A stretch of 64,000 bases of DNA, taken from positions 7,049,090 through 7,113,089 of the forward strand of contig NC_054565.1 of assembly GCF_017654505.1 (NCBI RefSeq), in the 5' to 3' direction. Positions 23,690-44,586 of this stretch are shown in pieces. Source of the DNA: Polyodon spathula. Its lineage: Eukaryota > Chordata > Actinopteri > Acipenseriformes > Polyodontidae. The stretch's first letter is position 1, and each line of letters starts with the position of its first letter. A model generated the notes under the pieces. The model was given only the letters and a program-made list of their open reading frames with translations. It was not told the DNA's origin and did not search any database. Both the position numbers and the translations under genes were made by a program.

Positions 23690-23945
23690 GAAGTTGGCTA
23701 TTTCTTTTCTTGTGGAGCTGCAGTTTGCCAGGAATAATAATAATAATAATCTGTATGACTCACATGGGGTTTCTATTTGAGTAAGGCGAGATTGATATGT
23801 ATGTGTGTGTATATTATATATCATCAAAAACACATTCTTAGATTTAAATTGAAATAAGCAGGTCACACAGCGGCAGGATTTGAACCAGGGAACCTCAGGG
23901 TTATAAACCTGTTTCCTTAACCACTGGACCACTTCCTGATGAAGA
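23690..23945 (-). mobile_element. tRNA-derived SINE-like element
   Basis: On the minus strand the sequence opens with a Pol III A-box-like TGGTCCAGTGGTTAAGG and, about 35 bases on, a perfect B box GGTTCAAATCC, followed by CGCTGTGTGACC, then an AT-rich body and an AAT run. This is the layout of a tRNA-headed SINE. It is not a functional tRNA: no cloverleaf could be closed. Confidence 0.65.
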
Positions 23946-24689
23946 TCCTAACAACAGAACTGCATTATAAAGTGATCAGTTGTATTAATCAACAGTTAAT
24001 ACGATGTGTAGAGATTGCACATGAACTTTCAACTAAAAAAAAGTATGTTAGCATTACATCTGAAGTAGCTTACTGTTAAATATCTCAGCTGCTTCTATGG
24101 TGTGATTCATGCTCAGAGCCTTCAAGGAGAGAGGGAGAGACAGAAGAGAGGGAGCAGGGGAGAGAGCAGGCAGTGTTATCAGTGAGCTGTGCAGCTGTAC
24201 TCTGTTCCATGTGATCTCTCTCTCTCTCTCTCGTCACCGCAGGGTTAACGACACTGAAAGAACGGCACGTCGAGGTTTTTCATTTTGTCTTCTAGTTTTT
24301 AGTGAGTGAGGTTTCGTTCAGAAAACAAACCTACCCAGCCCTGGATCCTGTTTTGCGTCACAGCATTGAAAGTCTGGAGATTTCAGACCACATCTTACTG
24401 AGACTGTTAACTGTCTAGCGTTCTTTACCCTGTCGTTTTCTCTGTGACTTACTGTCTAAATGTGCTCTCTGAGAGCTTCATTCTTACTGGCTAAGTGCGT
24501 AACTTCAAGTCTTCATTTCTTTCTTCTTGTCTAACTTCATTTCCTACCCTTTCACTGTGTGCATTACCCACCTCTCTGTAAGAGCGTCGCTCACTGGCAG
24601 GGGCTCCCTGCTGAAAATCATTGCATTGGAAGGATTTTTTTTATATTGTGTATGGATAATTCATTCAGGTACTAGTTGTCCTTTTACAG

Positions 24690-25560
24690 CAGTGTTTAGC
24701 AGCTGGCTGGCTGGCTCAGTCAGTAGAGTGCTGGCCTCTGACTCGCAGAGTAGCTGGTTCACGTCCCACATGAGATCCATGTGCTAGACTCTCATTTTTT
24801 CTAAATATTATTTCATTTACCTTACAGGCCTGTAAGGTTTGTCTTTGAATCCAGTGAAGTTACAAATGAAAGCAAGCTGACAATCCCAGCGTGTCCCCAG
24901 TGCACCTCACACAATGTAATAATGTGTTTCACGCAGCAGGAGAGGCAGCTGGCTGCTAGCTCTACTGGTACAGTGTGGGACTCTGATTCCCAGGTTAGTG
25001 GGTTCAAACACCATGTTGAGTGTATGTTTTCATTCCATTTTCAAAGACTTTGAAGGCATTGTCCCAGGCAGATGGGTGGTGCAGTGGGGTAGTTTGCTAG
25101 TGTATAGTGCTGTGCTCCTTAAAGTACTGGCTTCAAATCCAGCTGAATGAGTTCTTTCCTTTATTTTCAAATACTTTTGTTAATTTCGTATATTGACAAT
25201 GATAAAGTAATCTTTTCCATGGAGGTGAGCTCATTCACTAGCATGCTGTGCTGTGCTCCTCGAGTACCAGTTTCGTTTTTTTTCTTGAGAATTGGTTAAA
25301 TGACCTTATAATAAATGAAAAGCAATTTCTACCAGAGAAGTGTGATGGCACAGGGGGCTAATTCACTAGCGTACTGTGCTGTGCTCCCTGGAGTCCTGGG
25401 TTCAAATCCAGCTTATTTCTTCCTTTATTTTCAAAAAATGGGTTCATTGACCTTATAGTCAGCGTGCAGCACACCTCTCCTGTGGGAGCTGGTGGTGCAG
25501 TGGGCTAACCCCATGGCCTTCTCTCCCTGAAGATGATGGTTCAAATCTGGGTGCTGGAGG
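24690..25560 (+). repeat. Cluster of tRNA-like modules
   Basis: Six plus-strand modules of about 70-75 bp recur at about 24705, 24955, 25075, 25225 (truncated), 25345 and 25490. Most have an A-box-like TGGCTCAGTCAG or TGGTGCAGTGGG and a B-box-like GGTTCAAATCC. Two are followed by CTTTATTTTCAAA. The modules share TGCTGTGCTCC and are diverged from each other. They look like a nested cluster of tRNA-derived SINE heads; none folds into an intact tRNA by eye. Confidence 0.6.
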
Positions 25561-26297
25561 TGAGATCCTGAAGGTAAGTAACAATGTTGATTGTGTTTCC
25601 ACAGATGGAGGAGAAGCTGGAGACCTGGGCTGTGGAGGGAGGAGAGGAAGATGAGGAGGTAGGAGAGGATAGTAAGGGGGGGGTCTGGCCCCCCCACCTG
25701 GGAGGAGAATGGAAGGTGGCAGTGTTGCTGCTTGAGGGAATGTACATTTTAAACAAAGTTTCCCTCTCTTTACTTCTTATAACATACAAAATAAGGTCTG
25801 GAAAGGGTTCAGCAATAATACAATCTTGGCTAACCCTTTCCAGACCTTGTTATGTATGTTATAAGAAGTAAAGAGAGGGAAACTTTGTTTAAAATGTACA
25901 TTCCCTCAAGCAGCAACACTGCCACCTTCCATTCTCCTCCCAGGTGGGGGGGCCAGACCCCCCCCTTACTATCCTCTCCTACCTCCTCATCTTCCTCTCC
26001 TCCCTCCACAGCCCAGGTCTCCAGCTTCTCCTCCATCTGTGGAAACACAATCAACATTGTTACTTACCTTCAGGATCTCACCTCCAGCACCCAGATTTGA
26101 ACCATCATCTTCAGGGAAAGGAGGCCATGGGGTTAGCCCACTGCACCACCAGCTCCCACAGGAAAGCTGTGCTGCACGCTGACTATAAGGTCAATGAACC
26201 CATTTTTTGAAAATAAAGGAAGAAATGAGCTGGATTTGAACCCAGGACTCCAGGGAGCACAGCACAGCGTGCTAGTGAATTAGCCCCCTGTGCCATC
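25344..26297. repeat. Large near-perfect inverted repeat (hairpin)
   Basis: Two arms of about 466 bp (25344-25809 and 25832-26297) are inverted copies with a few percent mismatch and a loop of only 22 bp. Each arm carries two tRNA-like modules and a GA-rich stretch. The two near-identical 88-residue frames it contains (25431-25697 on minus, 25944-26210 on plus) are mirror images of the same non-coding DNA. It could be a fold-back element or a recent inverted duplication. Confidence 0.9.
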
Positions 26298-26685
26298 TCA
26301 CAGCTTGCTTTATCATTCTCTATATAGGAAAGTATATAATTCACTGTCTATATAAGAAACGAACAACATATTTGAAAATAAAGGCACTCATGCCACTGAC
26401 GAGAGGAGGGATTATGAAACACAGCCCCAGTCTGCTTTGAAGAAAACGTTCATTTAAGATTCTAATGCTGCCATCTAACGGCCTTTTGCTGTAACTGCGA
26501 GTGACGGTCCTGTCTGATCCTCATAAAATCTATCAGGCATTCTTTAAAGAAGTCTGGAGCTGTGTGAACAGAGCTGCACAGGTCTAAAACAGAAACGCAA
26601 TCCCGTGCAGATTTAACCTTCAGTACAGTGGAAGAGGAGTCTTTAAAATACACAGGAGTGCACAGGTTCAACTGTCAACACAGTG

Positions 26686-26691
26686 TTTAAT
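26686..26691 (-). terminator. Candidate GALE poly(A) signal
   Basis: TTTAAT on plus is ATTAAA on minus, about 375 nt beyond the GALE stop codon. It is a common variant hexamer; no canonical AATAAA is nearer. Confidence 0.4.
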
Positions 26692-27063
26692 TATAAACAA
26701 CAAGACAAGGTCACAATCCCTTCATTTGCACTGATACACAGACACGTATAGAGTCTGGACACTCGTCCCCCCACACCCAAGCAGAGGTGGAGAGACGGAC
26801 AGGGGGACAGAGAGACAAAGTCCTTTTAGGCCCCTTGCTAATTTCTCCTTCTATGTTCTTGTTTCACCAGCACAGTATAACAATAACCCCGTTTTATATT
26901 AATAACAATTAATAATAAACAACGTGATACAAATCGTATTAAATTATCTTATTATTCCAGTTTCTTCCTTTACATTTCGACAGTCGGTCATCAAAGTCTT
27001 GATTTTGTACAGGCCGTCTCCCTGCATTCTGATTGGCTGCGAGGAGGGTGGGAGGGGTCTGTG

Positions 27064-30848
<3,785 letters not shown>

Positions 30849-31438
30849 TCATTAACACAGACGCACTTCACCATGCCCTCTTCTATCAGCGCTACATAGC
30901 TTCTACAGACACACATCTCCCGATGCAGTGTGGGGGCGAGAGGGCACTGACAGCAAAGCCACGCTGCTGAGACGGTGCAGGCTGATTCCTGTCATGATAC
31001 CAAGAGACCCCTGCACAGGGCACACTCATTAAAGCACACTGAGCCTCTACTGAGACCCTGCTTTAAAACCAACCTTTCATTGTTAAAACACTCCAGACCC
31101 ACGCCATGTGTCCCATCCAGGCGTGGACAGACGTGTGCACAGTATAATCAGGTGACTGGCACACCTTCTCTCTATGTGAATCAGACCGCTGTAACGGACC
31201 CTGACTGCAGAGGTTTGGAAGAGAAGGCAGCGTGTGTTCACAGCAGCAGGGCACTGCCACGCACACACAGAGAAAGACACACACACACACACACACCCAA
31301 CCCCTCCCCTTGGCTTGAGGATATTCTACAAACAGGAAATCTTATGCAGCTCCCATGTCGTGTTGCACAGACAGAACATAGCCTCATTCAAAGAGTCCAC
31401 ACAATGACAGCACTATACTGAGCTGCCAGCGTGTGTGC

Positions 31439-31445
<7 letters not shown>

Positions 31446-31506
<61 letters not shown>
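31446..31506. repeat. AT then GT dinucleotide microsatellite
   Basis: AT run followed directly by a GT run upstream of the GALE coding start exon. Confidence 0.95.
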
Positions 31507-31508
<2 letters not shown>

Positions 31509-31670
31509 CACAGAGCGGTAATAGAGGTACACACGCTCAGTATCTACCGTGCTCTGAACGCTGTACTGTCCGGACACTGAACAATACAGCAAAACCGGAA
31601 TGATCGGATACGTAACCAGCCCTTCACAATTATCACCAAGCGCTCAGCAAATACCCCGTTTGAAATCTGA

Positions 31671-31673
<3 letters not shown>

Positions 31674-31733
<60 letters not shown>

Positions 31734-31752
31734 CACACACACACACACACAC
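31674..31752. repeat. CA dinucleotide microsatellite
   Basis: CA run of about 39 units with one interruption, in the GALE 5' intron. Confidence 0.95.
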
Positions 31753-32019
31753 AGTACGTAACCCTGGAGCAGAGCGCCTTCTACGACAGTGTCTTTACTT
31801 TGCTGAAGCTGTAACCTGCCGCGCGTTGCAGAATATTTAGCAGCACCCTGGTTTATTCACTTCTAATGCATGAATGCAGTTCCGGGTGCGAATCTACAGC
31901 AGCGCTGATCAGCTGACGCTGTATTTAATGAAGTTATTGTCAGCAACACCGCTTCAATGCTATTGCAAATCCCACCTCGCCTGTTGTTGTTGTTTTTTTT
32001 GAATCCGCCTCTAAGTTAC

Positions 32020-32290
32020 CTGTGTGCTAGCTCTTGCTCTGCCTCTCAGTCGGTGTGCAGCCGGCGCTCCTGATCGACTCGTAGTGTTGCTGTTGCAGTA
32101 CGCGGTCAGGTGTGGGACATCCTGCGCCTTTAAGAAACTCGACTTTCCTGATCCGCGGACACGTGGAAAGGGGCTGGAATCCCGGGTCTGGTCACGTGTC
32201 CGCCCGCTCCGCCGTGACGTTGCGCTTCCTGCTATTTCCATAGTAACCGCGCCCATGGCGACGCGCGGGCCGAGTCGAGCTGTTTAACCC
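32020..32290 (-). promoter_or_regulatory. GALE: Putative GALE promoter and first non-coding exon
   Basis: On minus, CACACAG/GTAACT at 32020 is a good donor and could end a 5' UTR exon. Upstream the DNA becomes CpG-rich and contains two CACGTG E-boxes (32160-32165 and 32193-32198, the second as GTCACGTGTC) and a CRE-like TGACGT (32215-32220). The next gene to the right is on the same strand and ends near 32.95 kb, so this is the likeliest GALE promoter. Exact transcription start is not visible. Confidence 0.55.
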
Positions 32291-32950
32291 TGTAATTCCC
32301 GAGGGGTTTTTACACAGAGAAACGCGTCTCTGTTTATATACGATGCCTTCCGTGTACCCAACCCAAGCATTAACACATGCTGCTGTTTTATATTAGAAAA
32401 AAGGCTACAAAATATAACAGGCTACAACACATTACGTGAAAACATCAAGCACTTAGAGAAGTCATCGATTAACTGAAAACTCAGCTGTGGCGTGTATCCC
32501 TCCGATTCTCCCGCACACAAAGCTGGGCGCTGTTTTGGATTTCTCTGTAAACGGATACGGGATTTCTACAACAGTGTTTAAAGCGTGGGTTTTGAATCCT
32601 GGCCTGAAACACGTACAGCTGACCCACGCTAAAGAAACACGTTTCATGAATACAAACTTTATTACTGAATCCGCCAAAACATCCAACCGATCACTTCAGG
32701 GTGATGTTAACGGAGGCTTTGAATCTATTTCACTGTCAGTGAAACACTGGCGGATTGGTTGGTAATTGTATTTGCACAAGCCCGTGATGCATGCAGCCGG
32801 TCTCCCACGCGTGTAACACGTCGCGCTGCTGCAGGCTGCAGTCCCACTGACACGGGGAACCAGACGAGATCGTTACACACCGGCTTTCATGGGACAGCTG
32901 GAAACACAGCTTTACAATTCAAGAGTCTTAAACACATATAAAGATATAGA

Positions 32951-32956
32951 TTTATT
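32951..32956 (-). terminator. Candidate HMGCL poly(A) signal
   Basis: TTTATT on plus (AATAAA on minus) lies about 580 nt beyond the HMGCL stop. The 3' UTR would include a 57-bp triplet repeat at 33258-33420. Confidence 0.55.
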
Positions 32957-33257
32957 GTTATTATTTTTTAGGATTTGGGAGATATAAATTAACAAATACA
33001 AACTCTCACAAAGCAGATGAGCATTCGCAGACAGGAGGCCTGGACACTGCAGACAGGGCTGCATTGGGGGCAGAACTGAACACCTTCTCACTTGAATAAC
33101 ATGAAGCCATGTGTGGCCCTTTTGATTTTTAGTGTTGTCTTTGAATAGCTGAATTGCAGATTCAAACCTTTCGTGCCTCTGAAATTCTTTCAAATATTGT
33201 ACTCCCATTCATAACGATCAAAACACTCAACAGGGATAAACTTAGAAACACTAAAAG

Positions 33258-33420
33258 AAACAGAACAAATTCAATGACTAACATTTCCACTAGAAGTCTT
33301 TCTCAGTGTCTTCAGTGCAAATTCAGTGACTAACGTTTCCACTCGAAGTCTTTCTCAGTGTCTTCAGTGCAAATTCAATGACTAACGTTTCCACTCAGTC
33401 TTTCTCAGTGTCTTCAGTTG
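33258..33420. repeat. 57-bp tandem repeat, three copies
   Basis: AATTCAATGACTAACGTTTC followed by CACTCGAAGTCTTTCTCAGTGTCTTCAGTGC is repeated about three times in the presumed HMGCL 3' UTR. A related degenerate copy lies at about 16070-16120. Confidence 0.85.
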
Positions 33421-33535
33421 AAGGCTACCTGCATGTCTCTTGTTTTTGTGTAAGGTGTTGAGAAAGGCTTCCAGTCGACATGTCTGTCACTGAACTGAAG
33501 AAGCTGCTGTTGACAAGTCTCAATACTGAACTCCC

Positions 33536-38310
<4,775 letters not shown>

Positions 38311-38328
<18 letters not shown>

Positions 38329-38480
38329 TCACCAGACCCGCCTCCTCACACGTCATCTAGCAACTCCCCCATTCCCTGCTGGGAGGCCGGGCTGACTGGC
38401 AGCGGACTGCCCAATCAGAACCCAGCTCCGAGACACACAAACACCAATACAAGGAGGAAGTGGGCGGGCTTCTAAACTTT
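38311..38480 (-). promoter_or_regulatory. HMGCL: Putative HMGCL promoter region
   Basis: The sequence just upstream of the ATG is GC-rich with an inverted CCAAT-type ATTGG (GCCCAATCAG on plus at about 38408). A T run follows at 38479-38499. No TATA box is evident. The assignment rests on position. Confidence 0.4.
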
Positions 38481-38499
38481 TTTTTTTTTTTTTTTTTTA

Positions 38500-39520
38500 C
38501 AAGCACAGAAACTTTTTTTTGTCCGATTTTGTATAACAAAACAACTAGTATTAAATTAAATAATAATACAGTGACACACGAACACAGGTAATACGTTATC
38601 CACGCAGCCGCTTCAATGCAGCGCAGTGTCTAAGGCACATACATGCATGCAATCGTTTGAGTCTAATTATTATTATCTCCTCTATCCAGTCGTTTCCGCG
38701 TTACTGTTTGTAGTTCACAGTGCGAGTTTATTAATATATATAGAGAGAGCGAGTTTATTAATATAGCACTCGTCTCAACCACTAAATAATGTCCATTTAT
38801 TTAAAAAATAACATTGCTCTCGTACAGAAACAATGCTTGTATTAGTTACATTAGGAAAGGCAGTCGGCTACTAGCAGTGTCCTGTCGTGTCTGTTTTATC
38901 ACAGCGAACCTTTTTAATTAATAACTGCATATGATAATGACATCACTGTATACTGTCTGTGTGCAAAGTATCGAGTCTGCACTGAACAAAACCTCTTCCA
39001 ACTGACCTGCGTGCAAACTGCTCCCATTTTCCACAGCGCATTATGTCCTAACGGTTGTCGACATGCAGTTAAACGGTTAAATTAAATATATATATATATT
39101 TATAAATATATAAATAAATATACATTGAAATGTGTTTTCTAGTAAACACATGCAACTTTCCGTCATAGAATAGACGCGACTTCAAGCCGGACACTGGAGG
39201 TGCCAGGATAAAAACGCGGAACTGGATTCCGCTTGGACTGAACCGGAGTCTGCTGTCAAACAGAAGCGCCTGGGCCCATCCGTGATCCAACGCAAGCAGG
39301 AAAAACACAATCGTTGACGTGAACGCAAGATGAAAGGAGTGTGTGAAATGGATTGCTAAATGTCTGTTGAGAAACGAGGTTAGCCCCGCAGTGCGGAGAA
39401 GCTCTGGAAGAATGTGAAGAGTCAGTGAGGGGTGGGGGGCTGAGCGGAGCACATTGTGAGATGGGAGCAGACAGAGTCCAGAGCACTGTGCACAAAACAA
39501 ATCCACCCCACACACACAAT
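38500..39520. other. Intergenic region between HMGCL and FUCA1
   Basis: AT-rich DNA with short TA runs (38735-38745 and 39087-39119). No gene or known element recognised. Confidence 0.6.
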
Positions 39521-39541
39521 CACTGTCCATGTATCAGTGTG

Positions 39542-39547
39542 TTTATT
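39542..39547 (-). terminator. Candidate FUCA1 poly(A) signal
   Basis: TTTATT on plus (AATAAA on minus) about 890 nt past the FUCA1 stop codon. If used, the 3' UTR includes the whole 39.66-40.39 kb array. Confidence 0.55.
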
Positions 39548-39659
39548 GAGAAATGAGAGGCAAACACTTTCAACAAACACTGCATCAGTACATGCCTTCA
39601 AACAAACCCCACTGACTTCATCGATGACCCTTCATCATTTAATACATTTAACACACTCT

Positions 39660-40395
39660 AATAGATACACAGTGACACACACTCTCTCATAGATACACAG
39701 TTACACACCCTCTCATAGATACACAGTGACACACACTCTCTCATAGATACACAGTTACACACCCTCTCATAGATACACAGTGACACACACTCTCTCATAG
39801 ATACACAGTTACACACCCTCTCATAGATACACAGTGACACACACTCTCTCATAGATACACAGTTACACACCCTCTCATAGATACACAGTGACACACACTC
39901 TCTCATAGATACACAGACACACCCTCTCATAGATACACAGTGACACACACTCTCTCATAGATACACAGTTACACACCCTCTCATAGATACACAGTGACAC
40001 ACACTCTCTCATAGATACACAGACACACCCTCTCATAGATACACAGTGACACACACTCACAGATACACAGACACACCCTCTCATAGATACACAGTGACAC
40101 ACACTCACAGATACACAGACACACCCTCTCATAGATACACAGACACACACACTCATAGATACACAGACACACCCTCTCTCAGATACACTGACTGACACAC
40201 ACACTGACTCTCTCAGATACACACTGACTCTCTCAGATACACACTGACTCTCTCAGATACACACTGACACACACACTGACTCTCTCAGATACACACTGAC
40301 TCTCTCAGATACACACTGACACACACACTGACTCTCTCAGACACACACTGACTCTCTCAGACACACACTGACACACACACTGACTCTCTCTCACA
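39660..40395. repeat. 54-bp and shorter tandem array in the presumed FUCA1 3' UTR
   Basis: A 54-bp unit made of two variants of TCATAGATACACAGTGACAC is repeated about ten times, then grades into TGACTCTCTCAGATACACAC units up to about 50 bp before the FUCA1 stop codon. Confidence 0.95.
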
Positions 40396-40437
40396 CTGCT
40401 CAGTCCCCTCTCGGTCTCCACACAGCCCCCTGGTTCC

Positions 40438-43400
40438 TCAGGCCACACCCTGCAGTATCAGAGTCCAGGCCGGGGGGGCAGCAGGAGAGGGAGGGTCTGG
40501 GGGGGGCAGGATCACCGACAGGCCCGTCACCCCTCGGGGGGTCCACTTCAGGGGTTTGGGGCTCCCCAGCATCGTCACCTGTCCAGACAGGAACACAAAG
40601 TTAAACCCAGGCGTCAGGCTGGCTCACACTGCTCTGCTGCTCCCAGTTAGTGTGCCCAGTCTCCCTCGCATAGGCAGAGAGACCAGAAACCGACCTCAGC
40701 AACGAAGCCGTTAGACTGAAGAAGAGGAGAGCGCTGGGACACTGCTGGTGTTCACACTACAGCGATGCTCTCACACTGTTCCAGACACACAGCACAGGTC
40801 AGTACACTGCTTACATTCGTGGAGGGAGACGTTTTGGGCTTGTTCAGGTCCAGCTTGTTATCCGCCGGCCACTGGAAGAAGATTGCGTAAACCAGCGAGT
40901 CTCTACTGGTGTACCTGGGAATGGGAGAGGAGGTGTGACAGGACAGAATACACAGGACACCACAGCACTGCGCTGAAGCAGCACAGCGTCCAATACTTCC
41001 ATCAGAAAAGATTCCCAGAGCGAGAACAGTGAAAGCATGGGAAAGCAAGCCCAGGCATTGTAAAGCACAGAGGTGTGGGAAAGCATAGGCATTGGAAAGC
41101 ACAGAGAGGTCTGGTAAAGCATAGGGAAGCATTGTAAAGCACAGAGAGGTCTGGTAAAGCACAGGGAAGCATTGTAAAGCACAGAGAGGTCTGGTAAAGC
41201 AGAGGGAAGCATTGTAAAGCACAGAGAGGTCTGGTAAAGCATAGCGAAGCATTGTAAAGCACAGAGAGGTCTGGTAAAGCACAGGGAAGCATTGTAAAGC
41301 ACAGAGAGGTCTGGTAAAGCAGAGGGAAGCATTGTAAAGCACAGAGAGGTCTGGTAAAGCATAGCGAAGCATTGTAAAGCACAGAGAGGTCTGGTAAAGC
41401 ACAGGGAAGCATTGTAAAGCACAGTGAAAGCATGGTAAAGGCTAGGCACTGTAAAGCACAGAGAGGTCTGGGAAAGCATATTTAAACCTTGCAAAGCAGG
41501 GTAAACTATTGGAAATGCACAGTATGTAGTCCCAGGAAACGCATGGTAAAAAAGTGAGCTTGTAGCCCTCAGTACCAGACGGGGGCAGTGCTGTTCTCGC
41601 TCTGCACGCGCCAGGGTTGCGAGGAGTAGATGGCGTCTCCGTTGACCCGCAGCCACGCCCCCACGCCACGCAGCCGCTCCTCGAACACCACGGGGATCGT
41701 CCCCTCGGCCGTGGGACCCACGTTGAGCAGGTAGTTCCCTCCCAGGCTCACTGTCTGCACCAGGTCCTGCAGAGAGGCAGGGGAGAGGGGGTGAGGCAGC
41801 CACACACAGACAGAGCCACACAGACACGCAGGCAGAGACACAGACACGCACACACACTCAGAGTCCAGTGTACCCTGATGATGCTGGGCAGGTCCAGCAG
41901 CTCGCTCAGCCTCATGTCTCTCCGGTAGCCCCAGGACTGCGTGTCCACGGAGGTGCACTTCTCCCACTTGTGCCCGGGCAGCTGTCCGGGGCTGTACTTG
42001 TCCTCGCAGTTGTAGTAGCCCCCGTGTTTACAAGCACACCCTGCTCCCCAGCGGTCATTCACCACCACCGTGTCCTGGAAGAAACTCAGGTTTGAGACTG
42101 GAGCTCCGAGCGTTTAAAAGACATGAACCAGCTATCGCGTTCCTTCCCTCAGACAGAGAGATTTCATACAGCAGTTAACATATCGATATTTCTGCTTCCC
42201 TTCCTCCTGCTAGATCCCACAGCCTGCCTCCTACCACAAAGCTCAAAGCCCTCGACCACACTGCTTCCCTTCCTCCCAATCTCCTCAGCTCTAATCACTG
42301 GACCCCATACCCTGCCTCCGCCCCCCCTCTGTTGAGCCAGCCTCCTTGGCAGGACTAGTGTGGCACACACCTTGACAGGGCTGTGGTTGTAGAGCCAGGC
42401 CAGGAAGTCAGTGGAGTTCCAGTATGAATCGGGCGCCTCCCATTCCCCATCCGACCAGATCAGGTCAGGCTTGTACCTGCGAGGCAAGAGCACGATCAGG
42501 GCAGACACCAACAGCACCGCGGCCCTTCAAAAGAGCACGATCAGGGCGGACACCAACAGCACCGCGGCCCTTCAAAAGAGCACGATCAGGGCGGACACCA
42601 ACAGCACCGCGGCCCTTCAAAAGAGCACGAGGGCACACCAGAGCACCGCGGCCCTCAAAAGAGCACGATCAGGGCAGACACCAACAGCACCGCGGCCCTT
42701 CAAAAGAGCACGATCAGGGCGGACACCAACAGCACCGCGGCCCTTCAAAAGAGCACGATCAGGGCGGACACCAACAGCACCGCGGCCCTTCAAAAGAGCA
42801 CGATCAGGGCGGACACCAACAGCACCGCGGCCCTTCAAAAGAGCACGATCAGGGCGGACACCAACAGCACCGCGGCCCTTCAAAAGAGCACGATCAGGGC
42901 GGACACCAACAGCACCGCGGCCCTTCAAAAGAGCACGATCAGGGCGGACACCAGCAGCACCGCGGCCCTTCAAAAGAGCACGATCAGGGCGGACACCAAC
43001 AGCACCGCGGCCCTTCAAAAGAGCACGATCAGGGCGGACACCAACAGCACCGCGGCCCTTCAAAAGAGCACGATCAGGGCGGACACCAACAGCACCGCGG
43101 CCCTTCAAAAGAGCACGATCAGGGCGGACACCAACAGCACCGCGGCCCTTCAAAAGAGCACGATCAGGGCGGACACCAACAGCACCGCGGCCCTTCAAAA
43201 GAGCACGATCAGGGCGGACACCAACAGCACCGCGGCCCTTCAAAAGAGCACGATCAGGGCGGACACCAACAGCACCGCGGCCCTTCAAAAGAGCACGATC
43301 AGGGCGGACACCAACAGCACCGCGGCCCTTCAAAAGAGCACGATCAGGGCGGACACCAACAGCACCGCGGCCCTTCAAAAGAGCACGATCAGGGCAGACA

Positions 43401-44551
43401 CCAGCAGCACCGCGGCCCTTCAAAAGAGCACGATCAGGGCAGACACCAAGCACCGCGGCCCTTCAAAAGAGCACGATCAGGGCCCTTCAAAAGAGCACGA
43501 TCAGGGCAGACACCAACAGCACCGCGGCCCTTCAAAAGAGCACGATCAGGGCCCACCAACAGCACCGCGGCCCTTCAAAAGAGCACGATCAGGGCCCTTC
43601 AAAAGAGCACGATCAGGGCCCTTCAAAAGAGCACGATCAGGGCGGACACCAGCAGCACCGCGGCCCTTCAAAAGAGCACGATCAGGGCAGACACCAGCAG
43701 CACCGCGGCCCTTCAAAAGAGCACGATCAGGGCAGACACCAACAGCACCGCGGCCCTTCAAAAGAGCACGATCAGGGCGGACACCAACAGCACCGCGGCC
43801 CTTCAAAAGAGCACGATCAGGGCGGACACCAGCAGCACCGCGGCCCTTCAGTAGAGCAACCAATCCATTTCTCACCCGTGTGTGAAAACACACACAACTC
43901 CACTCTGCGGGGTCCTGCTCGGGACTGTGTATGAACGCAATGTGATTAGGATTACTTTATTGCATGTATATATTTTCTAACACTGTTTATATGGTGAGTT
44001 ATTGAGACTATCGGATTCTGGTGTCTGTATTATTTTTTGCTACTATCACACTGTGATGAAACACTTCACTGCTGACTCTTATTCTGCACTATTCTGTGAT
44101 GCAGTTGACAGAAGTCAAGCTCCTCTCCTTCAACGTGCTGGTGGCTCTCGTTTGTAAAGCCGTGGCAGTGGCAGGGCAGGCAGGACTGACAGCCTTGTTA
44201 ATCTGCTGCCAGACCAGTATGCAGCTGCTTATCTGCACGGCTGCACTTGAAATACTTGCAACACATGCTGAAGTGACGCTCACAGGCTCTCGAAAGGGAG
44301 ACCGGTAGCAGTGCTAACACGCAGCCTTACCTTTGCACAAGGTCGTAGAGTTCAGGCAGGGTCTTACTGCGGACAAAGTCCTGGGTCTTAAAGCCCGCCT
44401 TCTTGTCGGAGAGGTAGAGCGGGTGAAACCACTCGTAGAGGGAATGGTACAGTCCATAGTGCAGGTTCCTGGAGGGGAGGGGGAGGCAGACAGAGAGACA
44501 GAAATGATGGTGGAGTCAACCCAGGTCTATACTCTGCACTTAGCACCAAGG

Positions 44552-44586
<35 letters not shown>

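Larger units (their letters stand above)
22340..24640. other. Intergenic region after the PTAFR-like gene
   Basis: No coding exon was recognised. It holds an AAAGCATGG-family copy (22665-22765), a TTGGC pentanucleotide tract (23033-23090), a 250-bp palindromic element (23410-23665) and a minus-strand tRNA-derived SINE-like element (about 23690-23945). Confidence 0.7.

Noticed and set aside
24705..25560. Functional tRNA gene cluster
   Set aside because: A- and B-box-like motifs exist, but acceptor and anticodon stems do not pair by eye, and spacing and tails fit SINE-derived DNA better.
25431..26210. Two near-identical 88-residue proteins on opposite strands
   Set aside because: Mirror images produced by the inverted repeat; sequence is low complexity with tRNA-like modules inside.
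42411..43934. Open frames of 476-507 codons on plus (and 278 on minus) with [13 protein letters not shown] repeats
   Set aside because: Produced by a 45-bp intronic array inside FUCA1 whose length is a multiple of three; the frames overlap FUCA1 exon 4 antisense.
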